The position numbers were made by a program, and so were the translations under genes. DNA of 64,000 nucleotides. Source: Methylomonas aurea. GTDB taxonomy: Bacteria; Pseudomonadota; Gammaproteobacteria; Methylococcales; Methylomonadaceae. The stretch is taken from contig NZ_JANIBM010000006.1 of assembly GCF_024505045.1 (NCBI RefSeq), forward strand, positions 124,001-188,000. The letters are read 5' to 3'. Below, one piece after another: positions 17,396 through 26,838 of the stretch; position 1 is the first letter of the stretch; the number at the start of each line of letters is the position of its first letter. The notes beneath the pieces are model-generated. The model made no database searches and was not told where the DNA came from. It worked only from the letters and a program-made list of their open reading frames with translations.

Positions 17396-18991
17396 CTACA
17401 TTTCCGCAACGGTGACGACATCGCCATCATTGCCGAGCACGATTTGAAAGGTCCTGGAAAACAGCGCCGGACAACTGCCAAATGTCGGCAGCAGTCGTTG
17501 CAATGCATCCGCCGGTTTGTCGGCCGTATTGGCCACCACGAAGTTATGAAAATCCCATTCATCGGCTTCCTTGGCGGATTCCATGAACGTATCCCATTCG
17601 TCGTAGTAGGACGATGCCTGGCAAACCACCAACCCGGATGACTCCCGAGTGGGTACGATGAAGCCGTCCTGATCCTCGTCATACACGGCATCGTGATCGA
17701 TGTCGACGGACTCGCCATTCAGGGTTAACCGGTATTGTTCACAAAAGACCGCCTGACCATTCACCCATTGCCCTGCAAAAAACGCGCGGTGCGTTTCGTT
17801 GACGATGTCCAAGGTGATGGCCGGTCCGTTCAAATCGACCAGGTACGAAAACAGCCAATGCTTGGCATCCAACCCCGGCCGAAATACCCGATAATCGCGG
17901 TGCCAAGCAAACATCCAGCGTAGCGCACCGACCTCATCGAGATCATCCAGTTCGGCAACTTTGACAAGGCCGTTTTCCACATCGTTTCGACTGACCGGTT
18001 GCGAAACCACTGCCAAATTGACGCTGCTGCAACCTTCCTTGATCGGATAATCCTGAATGATGGCCAATACCTGTTTCGGCAATAACGGCACGTTATTCAG
18101 TAAATCCAGGCAGCGGTAAGTTTTCAAGGTGTCGTAGCCAAGGACAAACTCCTCAGCAGACAATTCGCGTTTGATCATTTCCATTCGTTGCCTGGCTTCC
18201 CGTTGCAGAACGTGCTTAACCTCAGCAATCACCTGTGCTTCATCGATCAATTTATCCCGGTCGGGCAACCGAGCGAAAAACCGGCTTGAATCCAAGTGGA
18301 TGACATGACCGGGGTCTCGTTCGTGATGACTGTGATAGACCGGCAAGCCTTGCAGATACAGATGAAAATACTCCGACTGTCGTAACCAGTCTTCGCCCTG
18401 GGACAAACCATACAAATACATATCACCCAGTTCGGTCTCGATGAACGGTAATGTTGAGTTAACCGCTCGCGGCCGATCCAGGCTGACACCATTAAAGCGC
18501 ACCTCAATCGGAAATCCCCGTGCCAAGCGATACAACTGGGATGCAATCCGATCCGCTTCGGGCTTGAACTGGGTCAGCGTCAAACGCGTGATGCCTTTCC
18601 AGTCAGCAGGTTCGATCGCAATCGGTTGGAATGCCAAAAGCGCGGCCGTATCCACCGAAAAGCGACCGCCTTTACTGTCGACGCTGATGGCATCGCAGGC
18701 AAAAATGGCCGACAAAAAGCCGAGACCAAACGGATGTTCCCGTTCGATGACGTCAGCATCCCAGCCAGACTCGGCCACCGTCAGCAACGTTTTCAAACAG
18801 GCGATGCCGCAGCCATCGTCACACACCGTCAAGGTTCGAGTGTCTTGCGAATACTCGAAGCTGACGAAGGTGGCGCCGGCGCGGCGGGCATTTTGCATCA
18901 GTTCGCCCAGTACCGTGGTGGACTGGGTAAAGCTGAAGCGTAAGTTATTGATCAATTTTTCGGGGTTTACCGATAATTGTGTGGTGTTCAT
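17396..18991 (-). CDS. GHKL/Hsp90-type ATPase of ICE block
   Basis: About 531 residues from the ATG at 18991. The N-terminal Bergerat ATP fold is visible: a helix with LGELMQNARRAGA (N box), CDDGCGI (G1 box) and HPFGLGFLSAIF (G2 box). The remainder is unrecognised. Homologues accompany the cobS/DUF3150/radC genes in SXT-like ICEs and A/C plasmids, and their function is unknown. GHKL proteins couple ATP binding to conformational change, so a DNA-maintenance or chaperone-like role is possible. Confidence 0.7.
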   Translation of the reverse strand: MNTTQLSVNPEKLINNLRFSFTQSTTVLGELMQNARRAGATFVSFEYSQDTRTLTVCDDGCGIACLKTLLTVAESGWDADVIEREHPFGLGFLSAIFACDAISVDSKGGRFSVDTAALLAFQPIAIEPADWKGITRLTLTQFKPEADRIASQLYRLARGFPIEVRFNGVSLDRPRAVNSTLPFIETELGDMYLYGLSQGEDWLRQSEYFHLYLQGLPVYHSHHERDPGHVIHLDSSRFFARLPDRDKLIDEAQVIAEVKHVLQREARQRMEMIKRELSAEEFVLGYDTLKTYRCLDLLNNVPLLPKQVLAIIQDYPIKEGCSSVNLAVVSQPVSRNDVENGLVKVAELDDLDEVGALRWMFAWHRDYRVFRPGLDAKHWLFSYLVDLNGPAITLDIVNETHRAFFAGQWVNGQAVFCEQYRLTLNGESVDIDHDAVYDEDQDGFIVPTRESSGLVVCQASSYYDEWDTFMESAKEADEWDFHNFVVANTADKPADALQRLLPTFGSCPALFSRTFQIVLGNDGDVVTVAEM

Positions 18992-19012
18992 GTGAGTTCC
19001 TCGAATAAAAAA

Positions 19013-19093
19013 GCCCCGAGGAAACGACACAGTCCAACCCTGACGGGGAGAACGGATCATCTCCCCGAGGCGGGCATTACTGGCCAGGCCAGT
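19013..19093 (-). repeat. Hairpin-chain leader, GHKL ATPase gene
   Basis: Minus strand: ACTGGCC/GGCCAGT, then CGGGGAG/CTCCCCG around an 11-base loop, then a GC-rich arm near the ribosome site. Member of the leader family. Confidence 0.6.
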
Positions 19094-19123
19094 GGTTATG
19101 TTAAAGACCTGTATAACACCGGA

Positions 19124-20887
19124 TTACGATGCCAGAGCCAGGTCTGTAGGAGAGGGTAATGAGCCCGTCCATTCCAGCAAGCTGGATTGTTCGTTTTCCA
19201 ATACCGCATCGGGATCGATGCCTCGGCTGGCAAGTACCGTGCTCATCGCCTGGGTTAACAGACGATGGCCTTTTTCCCGTTCCGACTCGCCGCCGTGCTT
19301 GATCGCCCAAAAGGGATCGAAATGGACATGTCGGCTACTGCGTGGACATTGTTTATTCACTTCGGTATGAAACGCCTTATCGAAGTTTTCCGCCTGGTCG
19401 AACTGTTGCCAGAAACCTTGTCCGGCTTGAGTATCTACAGGCGGTAACCAGCGGCGCTGACGTCCAACCCAACGGTTCATCCGATCGATCAAAGTTTTGC
19501 TCTTCGGAAAAAAGTGAATGGTGCCGACGCCCGGATAATAGCGAACGTCAAAATAACTGCCACCAATCCGTTGTCCAGCCCGAAGCTCTTGAAAATGCTG
19601 CCGGAACACCGACACCAAACTCATGTCCGCTTCGGTCTTACCATCGAGCAAGGCAAATACCTTGTCGAAGTCGGCTAGAAGTCGTTCCGACTCCCAGTTC
19701 AGACTATTGTGATAGGACTCCACTTTGTGCCCTGGCAGAACGAAACGCGTGGTCTTGATCCGCATGCCCAGCGTGCGGTGTTTGTCATTGCTTTTCCAGC
19801 CCATGTAAAACACCGCATTGTCACTGTAATAGCGGGTGATCAGATCAAACACATCACACACCATGCTCAGTTGAATTTCACCTTGCTGCTCGATGATGCC
19901 TTGCAGAAAGCCGTAGATATTCGGCACGGTAAATTCCAAGGATTTCACCGTTTCGAAATCCGATTCCAAGCGTTTCTGTGCCGCCGATGACAAGCGCGAT
20001 GTGACCTGTGTCGAGCGTAAAATGCTGGCCCAGGCCCGATTCTTCAGATCGTGATAGCGTTTGAACAGCGTCCGCTTCACCGCATCCGATGACGAGTCGT
20101 CTTCACTGCTGATACCGCCACCGTTCAGTTCGCCTAAGGTTTTACCCAGCATGGTCCGATAACGGCTGGCACGGGCTTCACTGACCACAGCCTGTCGCGC
20201 TGCTTCGACCGCAGCATTGAACATCAACACCGCGTTATCAATGAAGGCATTCGGCAAGGCCAACTCATGAGGCAGTTGAAACGCGCCCGCCACATCGTCG
20301 GCTTCCCGGCGATCCTGGCGCAAATCGTCCAGAATACTGCCGAGGATGTCTTGTTCGAAGGTTGAAGTTTTTTTCAACCAGACCAGGGCCACGTCGACCG
20401 GCGTTTTGCGCTCGGCATCCTCGCCGGCGAACATTTCCGATAAAAACTCGACCTCGCCGTGCTGCTCGATCAACCGGACTAACAGCTGGCGTTCTTTCGA
20501 AAACGGATTGCGCACGGTTTCAGCATTGAGAATGGCGACGATTTCACCGTCAAATAAAATCTCCCAAGCCTTCAACACGTGTTTGGCGCCGTCGGCAAAC
20601 GGCGGATTCATGATGATGTGAGAATAGACACTGCCGCTTTGAAACTGCAGAAAATCCATCCCCACCACCGCATAACCTTCATCGCGCAGAACCGCGTGTT
20701 TGCGGATATCGATTTCAATGCAATCAATCGGCAAACGTTTACCGTACTGGTATGGCCCTGGACGTAGCAAATGTCCTTCGCCTGCTGAAGGCTCTAATAC
20801 TCGAGCGAATTGCTGGTTCTTGAACATCGCCCAAGCTTTATGACTCAGTGCTTCTGGCGTGGGGTAGTATTGATAAGGGTCTGTCAT
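19124..20887 (-). CDS. DUF4942-type class I methyltransferase
   Basis: A 587-residue protein. Motif I is in RVLEPSAGEGHLL and the amino-methyltransferase motif IV is IMNPPFADGAKH, so it is an N6-adenine-type DNA methyltransferase by signature. The C-terminal half matches DUF4942 as found in SXT/R391 and A/C elements (YYSDNAVFYMGWKSNDKHR). No restriction partner adjoins it; a role in protecting element DNA on transfer is inferred. The ATG at 20887 has GGAG upstream; an in-frame TTG four codons earlier is unlikely. Confidence 0.8.
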   Translation of the reverse strand: MTDPYQYYPTPEALSHKAWAMFKNQQFARVLEPSAGEGHLLRPGPYQYGKRLPIDCIEIDIRKHAVLRDEGYAVVGMDFLQFQSGSVYSHIIMNPPFADGAKHVLKAWEILFDGEIVAILNAETVRNPFSKERQLLVRLIEQHGEVEFLSEMFAGEDAERKTPVDVALVWLKKTSTFEQDILGSILDDLRQDRREADDVAGAFQLPHELALPNAFIDNAVLMFNAAVEAARQAVVSEARASRYRTMLGKTLGELNGGGISSEDDSSSDAVKRTLFKRYHDLKNRAWASILRSTQVTSRLSSAAQKRLESDFETVKSLEFTVPNIYGFLQGIIEQQGEIQLSMVCDVFDLITRYYSDNAVFYMGWKSNDKHRTLGMRIKTTRFVLPGHKVESYHNSLNWESERLLADFDKVFALLDGKTEADMSLVSVFRQHFQELRAGQRIGGSYFDVRYYPGVGTIHFFPKSKTLIDRMNRWVGRQRRWLPPVDTQAGQGFWQQFDQAENFDKAFHTEVNKQCPRSSRHVHFDPFWAIKHGGESEREKGHRLLTQAMSTVLASRGIDPDAVLENEQSSLLEWTGSLPSPTDLALAS

Positions 20888-20902
20888 GGTATTCTCCAAA
20901 TA

Positions 20903-20981
20903 AGCCCCTGACGACCGATTTATCCCTGGCGGGATAGAATCATCCCGCAGGGGTAGTGTGAAAAACTCGGCTTAACCGAGT
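20903..20981 (-). repeat. Hairpin-chain leader, DUF4942 gene
   Basis: Minus strand: ACTCGG/CCGAGT, then GGGAT-GATTCT-ATCCC, then a CCCC...GGGG outer arm. Member of the leader family. Confidence 0.6.
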
Positions 20982-21002
20982 ATCAAAAATGAAAACGGCG
21001 CG

Positions 21003-21500
21003 TCAGATCAACGCAAACCGCTTACCTTGAATGAAGTCCTGATACTGCCGGGCTTCGGTTTTAACTTTGAACCGGGCATGCACGCTGCCGTCGATCCAGA
21101 TTTCCCAGGGCAAGCGGTTAAGCTCACCTCTCACCAGTTCTACCGTGCCAACCCGAAATTCATCGTGTTGGTAAAGTACCTGGCGGGGACTATCGATACG
21201 GACGATGCATTGATCCAGCAAGGCCGGACCACCGATGTCACCCGGTTCGATCAACAGCGGCACTTTGATCGTGCCGGTTGAGCGGCCGATCCAGCCGATG
21301 ACATCGTGTTCATCGAGCCAGGATTGACCCGTGGTGGGATCGCCGTAATACAGCCGGATTTTGCGTCGGCTATGGCGAAGCTGTTCCAACAACTCAACTA
21401 CCGGTTCTGGAGTGTCTGCGTGGTAACAGGTGCCGGATGGCAAGCGCTGATACTGGATGCAATGCCCCGTGCCGAACGTGTGTTCAAAGATATGATTCAT
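21003..21500 (-). CDS. ICE hypothetical protein
   Basis: A 165-residue protein without a family I recognise. The ATG at 21500 is chosen for GAGG nine bases upstream, rather than ATGs at 21557 and 21530. The sequence is beta-rich (HCIQYQRLPSGTCYHADTPE; KIRLYYGDPTTGQSW) with a WLDEHDVIGWIGRSTG segment. In related ICEs a similar small protein sits by the DUF4942 gene. Cytoplasmic, with no signal peptide. Confidence 0.6.
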   Translation of the reverse strand: MNHIFEHTFGTGHCIQYQRLPSGTCYHADTPEPVVELLEQLRHSRRKIRLYYGDPTTGQSWLDEHDVIGWIGRSTGTIKVPLLIEPGDIGGPALLDQCIVRIDSPRQVLYQHDEFRVGTVELVRGELNRLPWEIWIDGSVHARFKVKTEARQYQDFIQGKRFALI

Positions 21501-21521
21501 GATGTTGTCCTCAATGAAAAA

Positions 21522-21569
21522 TGGGAACATCACGATTCCCCAGCGGGAATAGGACATTCCCGTGTGGGT
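21522..21569 (-). repeat. Double-hairpin leader
   Basis: The cleanest copy. Minus strand: GGGAA-TGTCCTA-TTCCC, then GCT, then GGGGAA-TCGTGATG-TTCCC, ending just before the ribosome site of the gene at 21500. Confidence 0.65.
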
Positions 21570-21649
21570 GGATAAAAATGAGCGCCGAATCGAATGGTTT
21601 GGCTAACTCAGGCTTTTTACAAATTGCGCTTAAACACCGCGCGCATTTT

Positions 21650-22312
21650 TTAGGATTGGATTTCCAGTACAGGTTTTCCCAAGGCTTGCACTGCCAGGAG
21701 CATTACCTGATCCAAATCGTCCCAATCAATGCTGCCGCCATTGGCTTCGCCTTGTTGATAGGCTTCAACCAATCCCCGACAAACCCGCATGGCTGCTTGC
21801 TCTTTCTTCAATTGCCGTACCGAATGATCCGGTTCCGGCAACCGTGCAACGGCAACGCTTTTCCATACCAAGCTTTCACCCTCCGCTTCATGATATTCAT
21901 CGGACAATAACGGCATGGCAGCGGTGTCATCCCAAATCGTGGCGTCATTGAATGCCTGCTCGGCGAGCTGCTGTGCCGCTTCGGGACTCTCAGCAGTGAT
22001 ACCCACCGAAACCCGGTGCACATAGTCGATTTCGTAGGAGACCATGAATAGCTGATCCACACCCTCCGCCGTGTCATTGGCTGAGGCGGGTTCTTCGACT
22101 GGCAAATCGGTTTCTGCCGACTCACCCTCGATCAATGCGCTTTCATAAGGCTCGATCTCCTTGTTGCAGTTCGGGCAGCGATCGTTACAGCCGCAATCCC
22201 ATACATCCTCCCATTCGGTTTGGCAGTAAGGGCAGCGGTACTGATTCAGATAGCGAACCGCACTGTTTTCGGCAGGGGTTGTGCCAACGCTGGGTTGGTT
22301 GATTGTTTTCAT
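21650..22312 (-). CDS. Zinc-ribbon ICE hypothetical protein
   Basis: About 220 residues from the ATG at 22312 (GGAGG eight bases upstream). A cysteine cluster near the N-terminus, CPYC - CGC - CPNC, looks like a zinc ribbon. A middle segment (FMVSYEIDYVHRVSVGITAESPEAAQQLAEQAF) is a small alpha/beta fold. I cannot name a function; nucleic-acid or protein binding through the zinc ribbon is inference. Confidence 0.6.
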   Translation of the reverse strand: MKTINQPSVGTTPAENSAVRYLNQYRCPYCQTEWEDVWDCGCNDRCPNCNKEIEPYESALIEGESAETDLPVEEPASANDTAEGVDQLFMVSYEIDYVHRVSVGITAESPEAAQQLAEQAFNDATIWDDTAAMPLLSDEYHEAEGESLVWKSVAVARLPEPDHSVRQLKKEQAAMRVCRGLVEAYQQGEANGGSIDWDDLDQVMLLAVQALGKPVLEIQS

Positions 22313-22332
22313 GGTCATGTCCTCCAAAAATT

Positions 22333-22370
22333 GCAGGTACGACCACCCGGCAGGATGGTGTTCCTGCAGG
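22333..22370 (-). repeat. Double-hairpin leader
   Basis: Minus strand: GCAGGA-ACACCA-TCCTGC followed by a second arm ending CCTGC, just upstream of the zinc-ribbon gene. Member of the leader family. Confidence 0.6.
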
Positions 22371-22476
22371 TGAAAATCGCTGATTAAAGCCAAAAATCGG
22401 CTCGCACAGCGGGGTTGAATTCGCGCAAAAATCGGTATATTGTGGCTAAAACCCATTAAAAAGCAGAGAAATAGCC

Positions 22477-22853
22477 ATGTTTGAAGAAGTTTTGCGTATT
22501 TTTGATTTTCTCAGTCCTAAGCAGACCAAGGAGCAGTATCCAAGTCAAAAACCGATGGCGATTCCGGTGACGAACCACTAAAAGTCGTTCGACATTGCCA
22601 ACAAATTTTCCAAAAATTGGATGTTTTGGAAGCCGACGTGCTCAAGCGGGTTGATAATCCTGAACAAGCCTGGCCGTTTCTAAGCAAGATTCGACAAATT
22701 CGCCGGGAAACCCAGAACGATTTGTTGTCGTTATTGCCCGAAGGCAGCTGGGTATTTGCCGATGAATCCAGTCAACACGAGATCCCGGTTCGCCGTATCA
22801 ATACGGCAACCGGAACCACGTTACGGGTATTCAATGGCGGGCTTGCTGATTAA
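22477..22853 (+). pseudogene. Small plus-strand gene, probably frameshifted
   Basis: The first ATG (22477) gives MFEEVLRIFDFLSPKQTKEQ and then stops at 22581. A second frame, open from 22521, continues with KSKTDGDSGDEPLKVVRHCQ and on to a stop at 22853. That second part has no ATG, only a TTG at 22617. The two halves read as one roughly 125-residue protein split by a single-base change around 22520-22540. It is the only plus-strand gene in this block and overlaps the 3' end of the next minus-strand gene by 23 bases. Confidence 0.45.
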
Positions 22854-23367
22854 CCGGTAACCCGTTGGCATTACCTTTCAGCGCTTCCCGCAATTGAAAA
22901 ACCTGTTGGGCAGTTTTAGCGGATTTGTCGTCCACCATAGCTGATATGGTCGCTTTTTTTGAACGTCGCCGGGGTTTAACTTCGGCTTCGTCCGCAACAA
23001 TCACTGGTTTGATTTTCAATAATTCCCGTTCCAGTTTGGCGATTTCAATATCCGCCTCGTAGAGTTTGATTGTTTTCTGTTTGGCTTGATATTGAAGTTC
23101 CAAGCGATCCAGCTCGCGATTTGTTTCACGATTGCGACTATGAATTTCCTGACGCACCGAATCCGATATCGCCAACCAATCCATGTCCTCGCGGCTACGC
23201 GGCATGATGACCGGTAGCCGTTTACTTGCAAAACGCTGCGCACGATATCGGTGAAACGTTTGAGTCGCGTGTTTCAATACGCTCAGTAGTTGCAACACCG
23301 TTGCCCAAATCACTCGCAAGGCGAGGATAAACATAGCCAGTAAGATGACACCAAAAATAAAGTTCAT
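22831..23367 (-). CDS. Membrane-anchored coiled-coil protein
   Basis: A 178-residue protein. One N-terminal transmembrane helix (FIFGVILLAMFILALRVIWA) is followed by a basic region and a charged helical stretch (RETNRELDRLELQYQAKQK) likely to form a coiled coil. The family is not known to me. An AAGGAG ribosome site precedes the ATG. It is preceded by about 345 bases that are almost entirely hairpins. Confidence 0.6.
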   Translation of the reverse strand: MNFIFGVILLAMFILALRVIWATVLQLLSVLKHATQTFHRYRAQRFASKRLPVIMPRSREDMDWLAISDSVRQEIHSRNRETNRELDRLELQYQAKQKTIKLYEADIEIAKLERELLKIKPVIVADEAEVKPRRRSKKATISAMVDDKSAKTAQQVFQLREALKGNANGLPVNQQARH

Positions 23368-23400
23368 TGAAGTTCTCCTTTAAAAATTTAAGAAAACACT

Positions 23401-23692
23401 TCGAATGAACAGCACCCGGCCGGGCGATGGTCGCCCGAAGCGGGTTTTGATTTGCAGTGGGTAGTACCACTGCGATTTACATCGGGCTTAACGCACCCGA
23501 CACGATCACGGTTTAACGTGCTCGCCGCCTAAAGACGGAACGCCGACCAAAGTCGGATTCAGCATTCTGGAAAGAACGCATGAAATGTCTGTTTGTCGAA
23601 TGGGCTCCAGTAAGAGAGTGCATTCGACAAACGGCGGTTGCAATCAGCTACCCATAGCCACAATCCAAGGCAGTAAGCCAAGGATTGGGCTA
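23401..23692 (-). repeat. Long hairpin-chain leader
   Basis: This fills most of the 345-base gap between two genes. Minus-strand order: a TAGCC/GGCTA plus CAATCC/GGATTG stem (23655-23692); a 12-bp perfect stem GTTTGTCGAATG/CATTCGACAAAC (23591-23632); CCGACTTTGGTCGG; CCGTCTTTAGGCGG; CACGTTAAACCGTG; TCGGG...CCCGA; GCAGTGG/CCACTGC; and a final CCCG/CGGG pair. At least eight successive stems. Confidence 0.65.
23481..23560 (-). repeat. 80-base four-hairpin repeat, copy 1
   Basis: Minus strand: GAATCCGAC...GTCGGCGTTCCG, a CCGTC/GGCGG stem, a variable stem, then TCGGGTGCGTTAAGCCCGA. The same order and partly identical sequence recur at 29019-29093 and 32561-32639. The third stem varies in sequence but still pairs. 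Confidence 0.65.
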
Positions 23693-23714
23693 CGGATAAT
23701 TGACTGGCCGATAC

Positions 23715-25535
23715 TTACGCCGCCAACAACACCGCTTTCGAGAGTTCGAACAATTGCGCTCTCAGCTCTGAAAGATCGTTAATAGTGATGGCACTTGGGA
23801 ACAGATGACTGACATCCAGTCCCAAACCGATGCCGACCGTTTCAATACCACTATCGCGGCAACGCTGTAACAATTCCAGCGTGCTCAAGGTATCGTTAGG
23901 CTGACCATCGGTCATCACCATCAACACTTTGCGCGGTTCCCGGCATCGCAGCAGTGACGCCGCACCAAACCAAATCGCTTCCGTCATTGGCGTACTGCCG
24001 GTGGCGGCTACCGAAAAGGCACCGGTTCGGGCATTGATGCGTTGGCCATGATCTAGCAAGCGAAACACCGAGTCATCTTGATGGCCTGGAAACGCGGTGA
24101 CGCCAGGATTGACTCCCGGGATGCCTTCGAATGCCAAGGCCAATGCCAAAGTGGCTTCCAATGCAATCGGCATTCGCGATCCGATGGGTTGGCCTTGACT
24201 ATCGGTGACCTGATAACCCATGCTTTCGGATTTATCGAGTAACAGATGGATCGCCGTATTGGGTGCCGCTTTGGTCTCTTTACGCTGAAACAGCTTAGTT
24301 TCGCCCAGTGGTAAGCGGTGTAAACGCTTGCCATCCAGCCGCCGTCCACGACACGCAGGTTGCGACCGGTTTAAGGTTTGCGATTGCACCAGGCCTTGCA
24401 ACGCGGCGCGGATTTTTCCCGATTCGCTATGCACCTTACGAAGTAAAAACGCACCGGCCCGCTCGTCCATGGGTGGCTCGTGGCCACTGGGCATCAGCAA
24501 TTCCGAACCATTTTCCGCCGCCAACGACAATGCCGATTTCAATGACTCGAATAAATCCTGCTCAATGTCACTGTCACCAGCGGACAACAAGGTTTGCAAG
24601 ACGCCCATCGGATCGGCAATCTCCGCAGTTTCTTCATATTCACCTTGCGGGATGGATGTCGAATTGTCGGATGGCGTTGCCGGTTCATCGTCAGGATTTT
24701 TGGGAGCCGAATCATCGTTACCGGCTGGTTCTGACGACGATTCGTCATCAGTGTCGTTGGGTAACTGTTCATCGGGATTCATTTCATCCTGGGAATCCAA
24801 GCCGCTCGAATCATCCGAATCGGTTGATTCAGCATCCTGATCCGTATCATCCGGCTCAGGCGTGTTTTCCTCATCGTCCGATGGCTGTGCCTGATTGCGT
24901 TGCCGTTGTTGCGCGAACTCCTGCTCAATCATGGTCAGGATGCGGTCAGTCAAATTCAGACAATCACGTTCGGATTGCAGGCCCTCCGGGACTTCCGACA
25001 GCAAGCCCTTCAGCCTTGTCACTGCACCAACGGGAAACGTTGCCTTCAATGCGATTTCGGTTTGTTCGACCAACGGTAATAGGGCCGTTTGACCCAGTAC
25101 CCGTGCACGCAAGCTTTTCAACACGAATCCATACAAAATGTTGGCCGGATGATCGCTTTCACTGGCGGCCACAAATTCGCCTTTGGCAATCATCTTTTCA
25201 ATCACCGTGCGTATTGTCAGCCGCGTACCCGGAAAGTCCTTGGCCAGTTCATGCTCGATGCGGACATCTTCAATCGCATTGCATAGCCGCCGGCGTAATA
25301 CCGAGTTGCCATAACGTAACGTAAAATCCGAATAGCGAATATGCGCCGCTTCGTGGGCTAACAGCCCCCAGGCATAATCTTGATAATCCGGATCGTCACC
25401 TTCATAGGCCGGCAGCTGAATCGATTGGCCATCGGTATAAGCTTGATCGCCACCGACGCTGACTTTTATGCCAAAGCGGTTGCCGATGGCGGCCGCGACG
25501 ATGGGGAATGCGTTGTGTAAGGTTCTATTTTTCAT
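23715..25535 (-). CDS. CobT-like VWA-domain protein
   Basis: About 606 residues from the ATG at 25535 (GGAG upstream). The N-terminal part has an HExxH-like LLAHEAAHIRYSDF. A long acidic, low-complexity middle (Asp/Glu/Ser-rich) follows. The C-terminal VWA domain has an intact metal site: DKSES in LLLDKSESMGYQ, a Thr in GSTPMTEA, and Asp in VMTDGQPND. It pairs with the AAA ATPase at 27675, as CobT pairs with CobS and VWA with MoxR proteins. In SXT-like ICEs these are annotated as cobaltochelatase-like, but no cobalamin genes are present, so a DNA or complex-remodelling role is more likely. Confidence 0.8.
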   Translation of the reverse strand: MKNRTLHNAFPIVAAAIGNRFGIKVSVGGDQAYTDGQSIQLPAYEGDDPDYQDYAWGLLAHEAAHIRYSDFTLRYGNSVLRRRLCNAIEDVRIEHELAKDFPGTRLTIRTVIEKMIAKGEFVAASESDHPANILYGFVLKSLRARVLGQTALLPLVEQTEIALKATFPVGAVTRLKGLLSEVPEGLQSERDCLNLTDRILTMIEQEFAQQRQRNQAQPSDDEENTPEPDDTDQDAESTDSDDSSGLDSQDEMNPDEQLPNDTDDESSSEPAGNDDSAPKNPDDEPATPSDNSTSIPQGEYEETAEIADPMGVLQTLLSAGDSDIEQDLFESLKSALSLAAENGSELLMPSGHEPPMDERAGAFLLRKVHSESGKIRAALQGLVQSQTLNRSQPACRGRRLDGKRLHRLPLGETKLFQRKETKAAPNTAIHLLLDKSESMGYQVTDSQGQPIGSRMPIALEATLALALAFEGIPGVNPGVTAFPGHQDDSVFRLLDHGQRINARTGAFSVAATGSTPMTEAIWFGAASLLRCREPRKVLMVMTDGQPNDTLSTLELLQRCRDSGIETVGIGLGLDVSHLFPSAITINDLSELRAQLFELSKAVLLAA

Positions 25536-25551
25536 GGTGTGCTCCAAAAGA

Positions 25552-25599
25552 TGGGGACAAACCACGACCCCAGAGGGACATGGCTTTGCCCCATTGGGT
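25552..25599 (-). repeat. Double-hairpin leader, VWA gene
   Basis: Minus strand: GGGGCA...TGTCCC, then GGGG-TCGTGGTTTGT-CCCC, ending just before the ribosome site. Member of the leader family. Confidence 0.6.
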
Positions 25600-25620
25600 G
25601 AATTATTAAATAGCGTCAGA

Positions 25621-26820
25621 TCAGAACCAGTAGTCCTGGTCAGAATCGTCCGCTTCCTCATCGTCTCCCGCCGTCACCGGTTCCGGTTCCGCTGCGTTTT
25701 CCAAATCATTGTCTCGATCGGCATCGTTACCGGTTTCCAGATTGGTCTGGCTTTTGTCCAGCAAAACCTCCAGCGCCCAGTCATCCGATGTCGGTTCGAG
25801 TTCATCGTCAAAGATGCCGTCAAACAGATCGGTAAAATCGGAATTGTCTGAAACGCATTCAGCGATGACGGGTTTTGCTTCGGTTGAGACTGTTGTTTCT
25901 GTTGGTACCGTTGATAGCTCTAAATCCGCGTATTCGAAGGTTTCATCAACGTCTGTCTCTTCAACAACGGGTGTTTGATTAACCAACAAGCCTTCACCGT
26001 GCCGCCGGGTTTTATCCGGATCGGACAACAGCATCGCCGTGGCCAAAATCTCCTGCAAAATGCCGCCTTCAATGGCGCCTTTGTTGGGAATTCTCACCAG
26101 TAGATCGTCAATGGTGCTGACGACCGGCGCGACTCGATGATCCAGAAATCCCAGCCCATCGAGTTTGTCCCGCATACGGCGAATCGGCCGTAACGCATTC
26201 CGCGTCACTTGCTCCTTGCCAAGCAACGACTGCTCGATCAGTTGATTGGCTTCCACGGAGATTTCATAGAACATCTGCTCACTGAGTGAACCGATTTTGC
26301 TCTCCAGACGCACAACATCCGCCGGCGGCAAGCTTTCGGGTAAACCGACACTCACCACCAGAAAATCAAACGACAACCGCGTCGAGACAAACTCCACAGA
26401 ATCCACAGCTTGTTCGATGATGCCGGCAAACTCCGGATGGCGAACCACCCAATCCGTCACCGCCGCATCGTAACCGGCAATAAATTCGGTTTTAGCCGCT
26501 GCAAAATCCAGCGCAATGCGCTCGAGTTCTGCGGTAATACCTGCGGCCGATTCAACCGGTACGGCAAAGCCACCCAGAAAGCGGGTGCCGACGCGCAAAC
26601 AAATGCGTTCGGCTTCCTTCTTTAGGCGGTTGAACACCGTCAGCTTATCGGGATCGAGCAAACGTTTGGAACCCAGGCTGGCTAAATCCTCCGGAGGCAA
26701 TTTGCTACCATCGGCCAAAACTAGGTCCTCTTTTTTCAGTTTCTTGCGGGCGCCGTAGATATTGGCTTCGACTTTCACCAAGACCACGCGATCCAAGATA
26801 ATTTGCGTTTCATGAGACAT
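25621..26820 (-). CDS. DUF3150 family protein
   Basis: A 399-residue protein. The opening region (RVVLVKVEANIYGARKKLKK, then GSKLPPEDLASLGSKRLLDP) is characteristic of DUF3150, seen in SXT/R391 and A/C elements beside the CobS-like ATPase. The body is helical and the last 100 residues are acidic and disordered, ending DQDYWF. The terminal W-F is shared with two neighbours (WGR-like: DDCWF; exonuclease: VDFWF). Function unknown; probably part of the AAA-VWA complex. GGAGG precedes the ATG. Confidence 0.75.
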   Translation of the reverse strand: MSHETQIILDRVVLVKVEANIYGARKKLKKEDLVLADGSKLPPEDLASLGSKRLLDPDKLTVFNRLKKEAERICLRVGTRFLGGFAVPVESAAGITAELERIALDFAAAKTEFIAGYDAAVTDWVVRHPEFAGIIEQAVDSVEFVSTRLSFDFLVVSVGLPESLPPADVVRLESKIGSLSEQMFYEISVEANQLIEQSLLGKEQVTRNALRPIRRMRDKLDGLGFLDHRVAPVVSTIDDLLVRIPNKGAIEGGILQEILATAMLLSDPDKTRRHGEGLLVNQTPVVEETDVDETFEYADLELSTVPTETTVSTEAKPVIAECVSDNSDFTDLFDGIFDDELEPTSDDWALEVLLDKSQTNLETGNDADRDNDLENAAEPEPVTAGDDEEADDSDQDYWF

Positions 26821-26838
26821 GGGAACCTCCTAAAAAGT

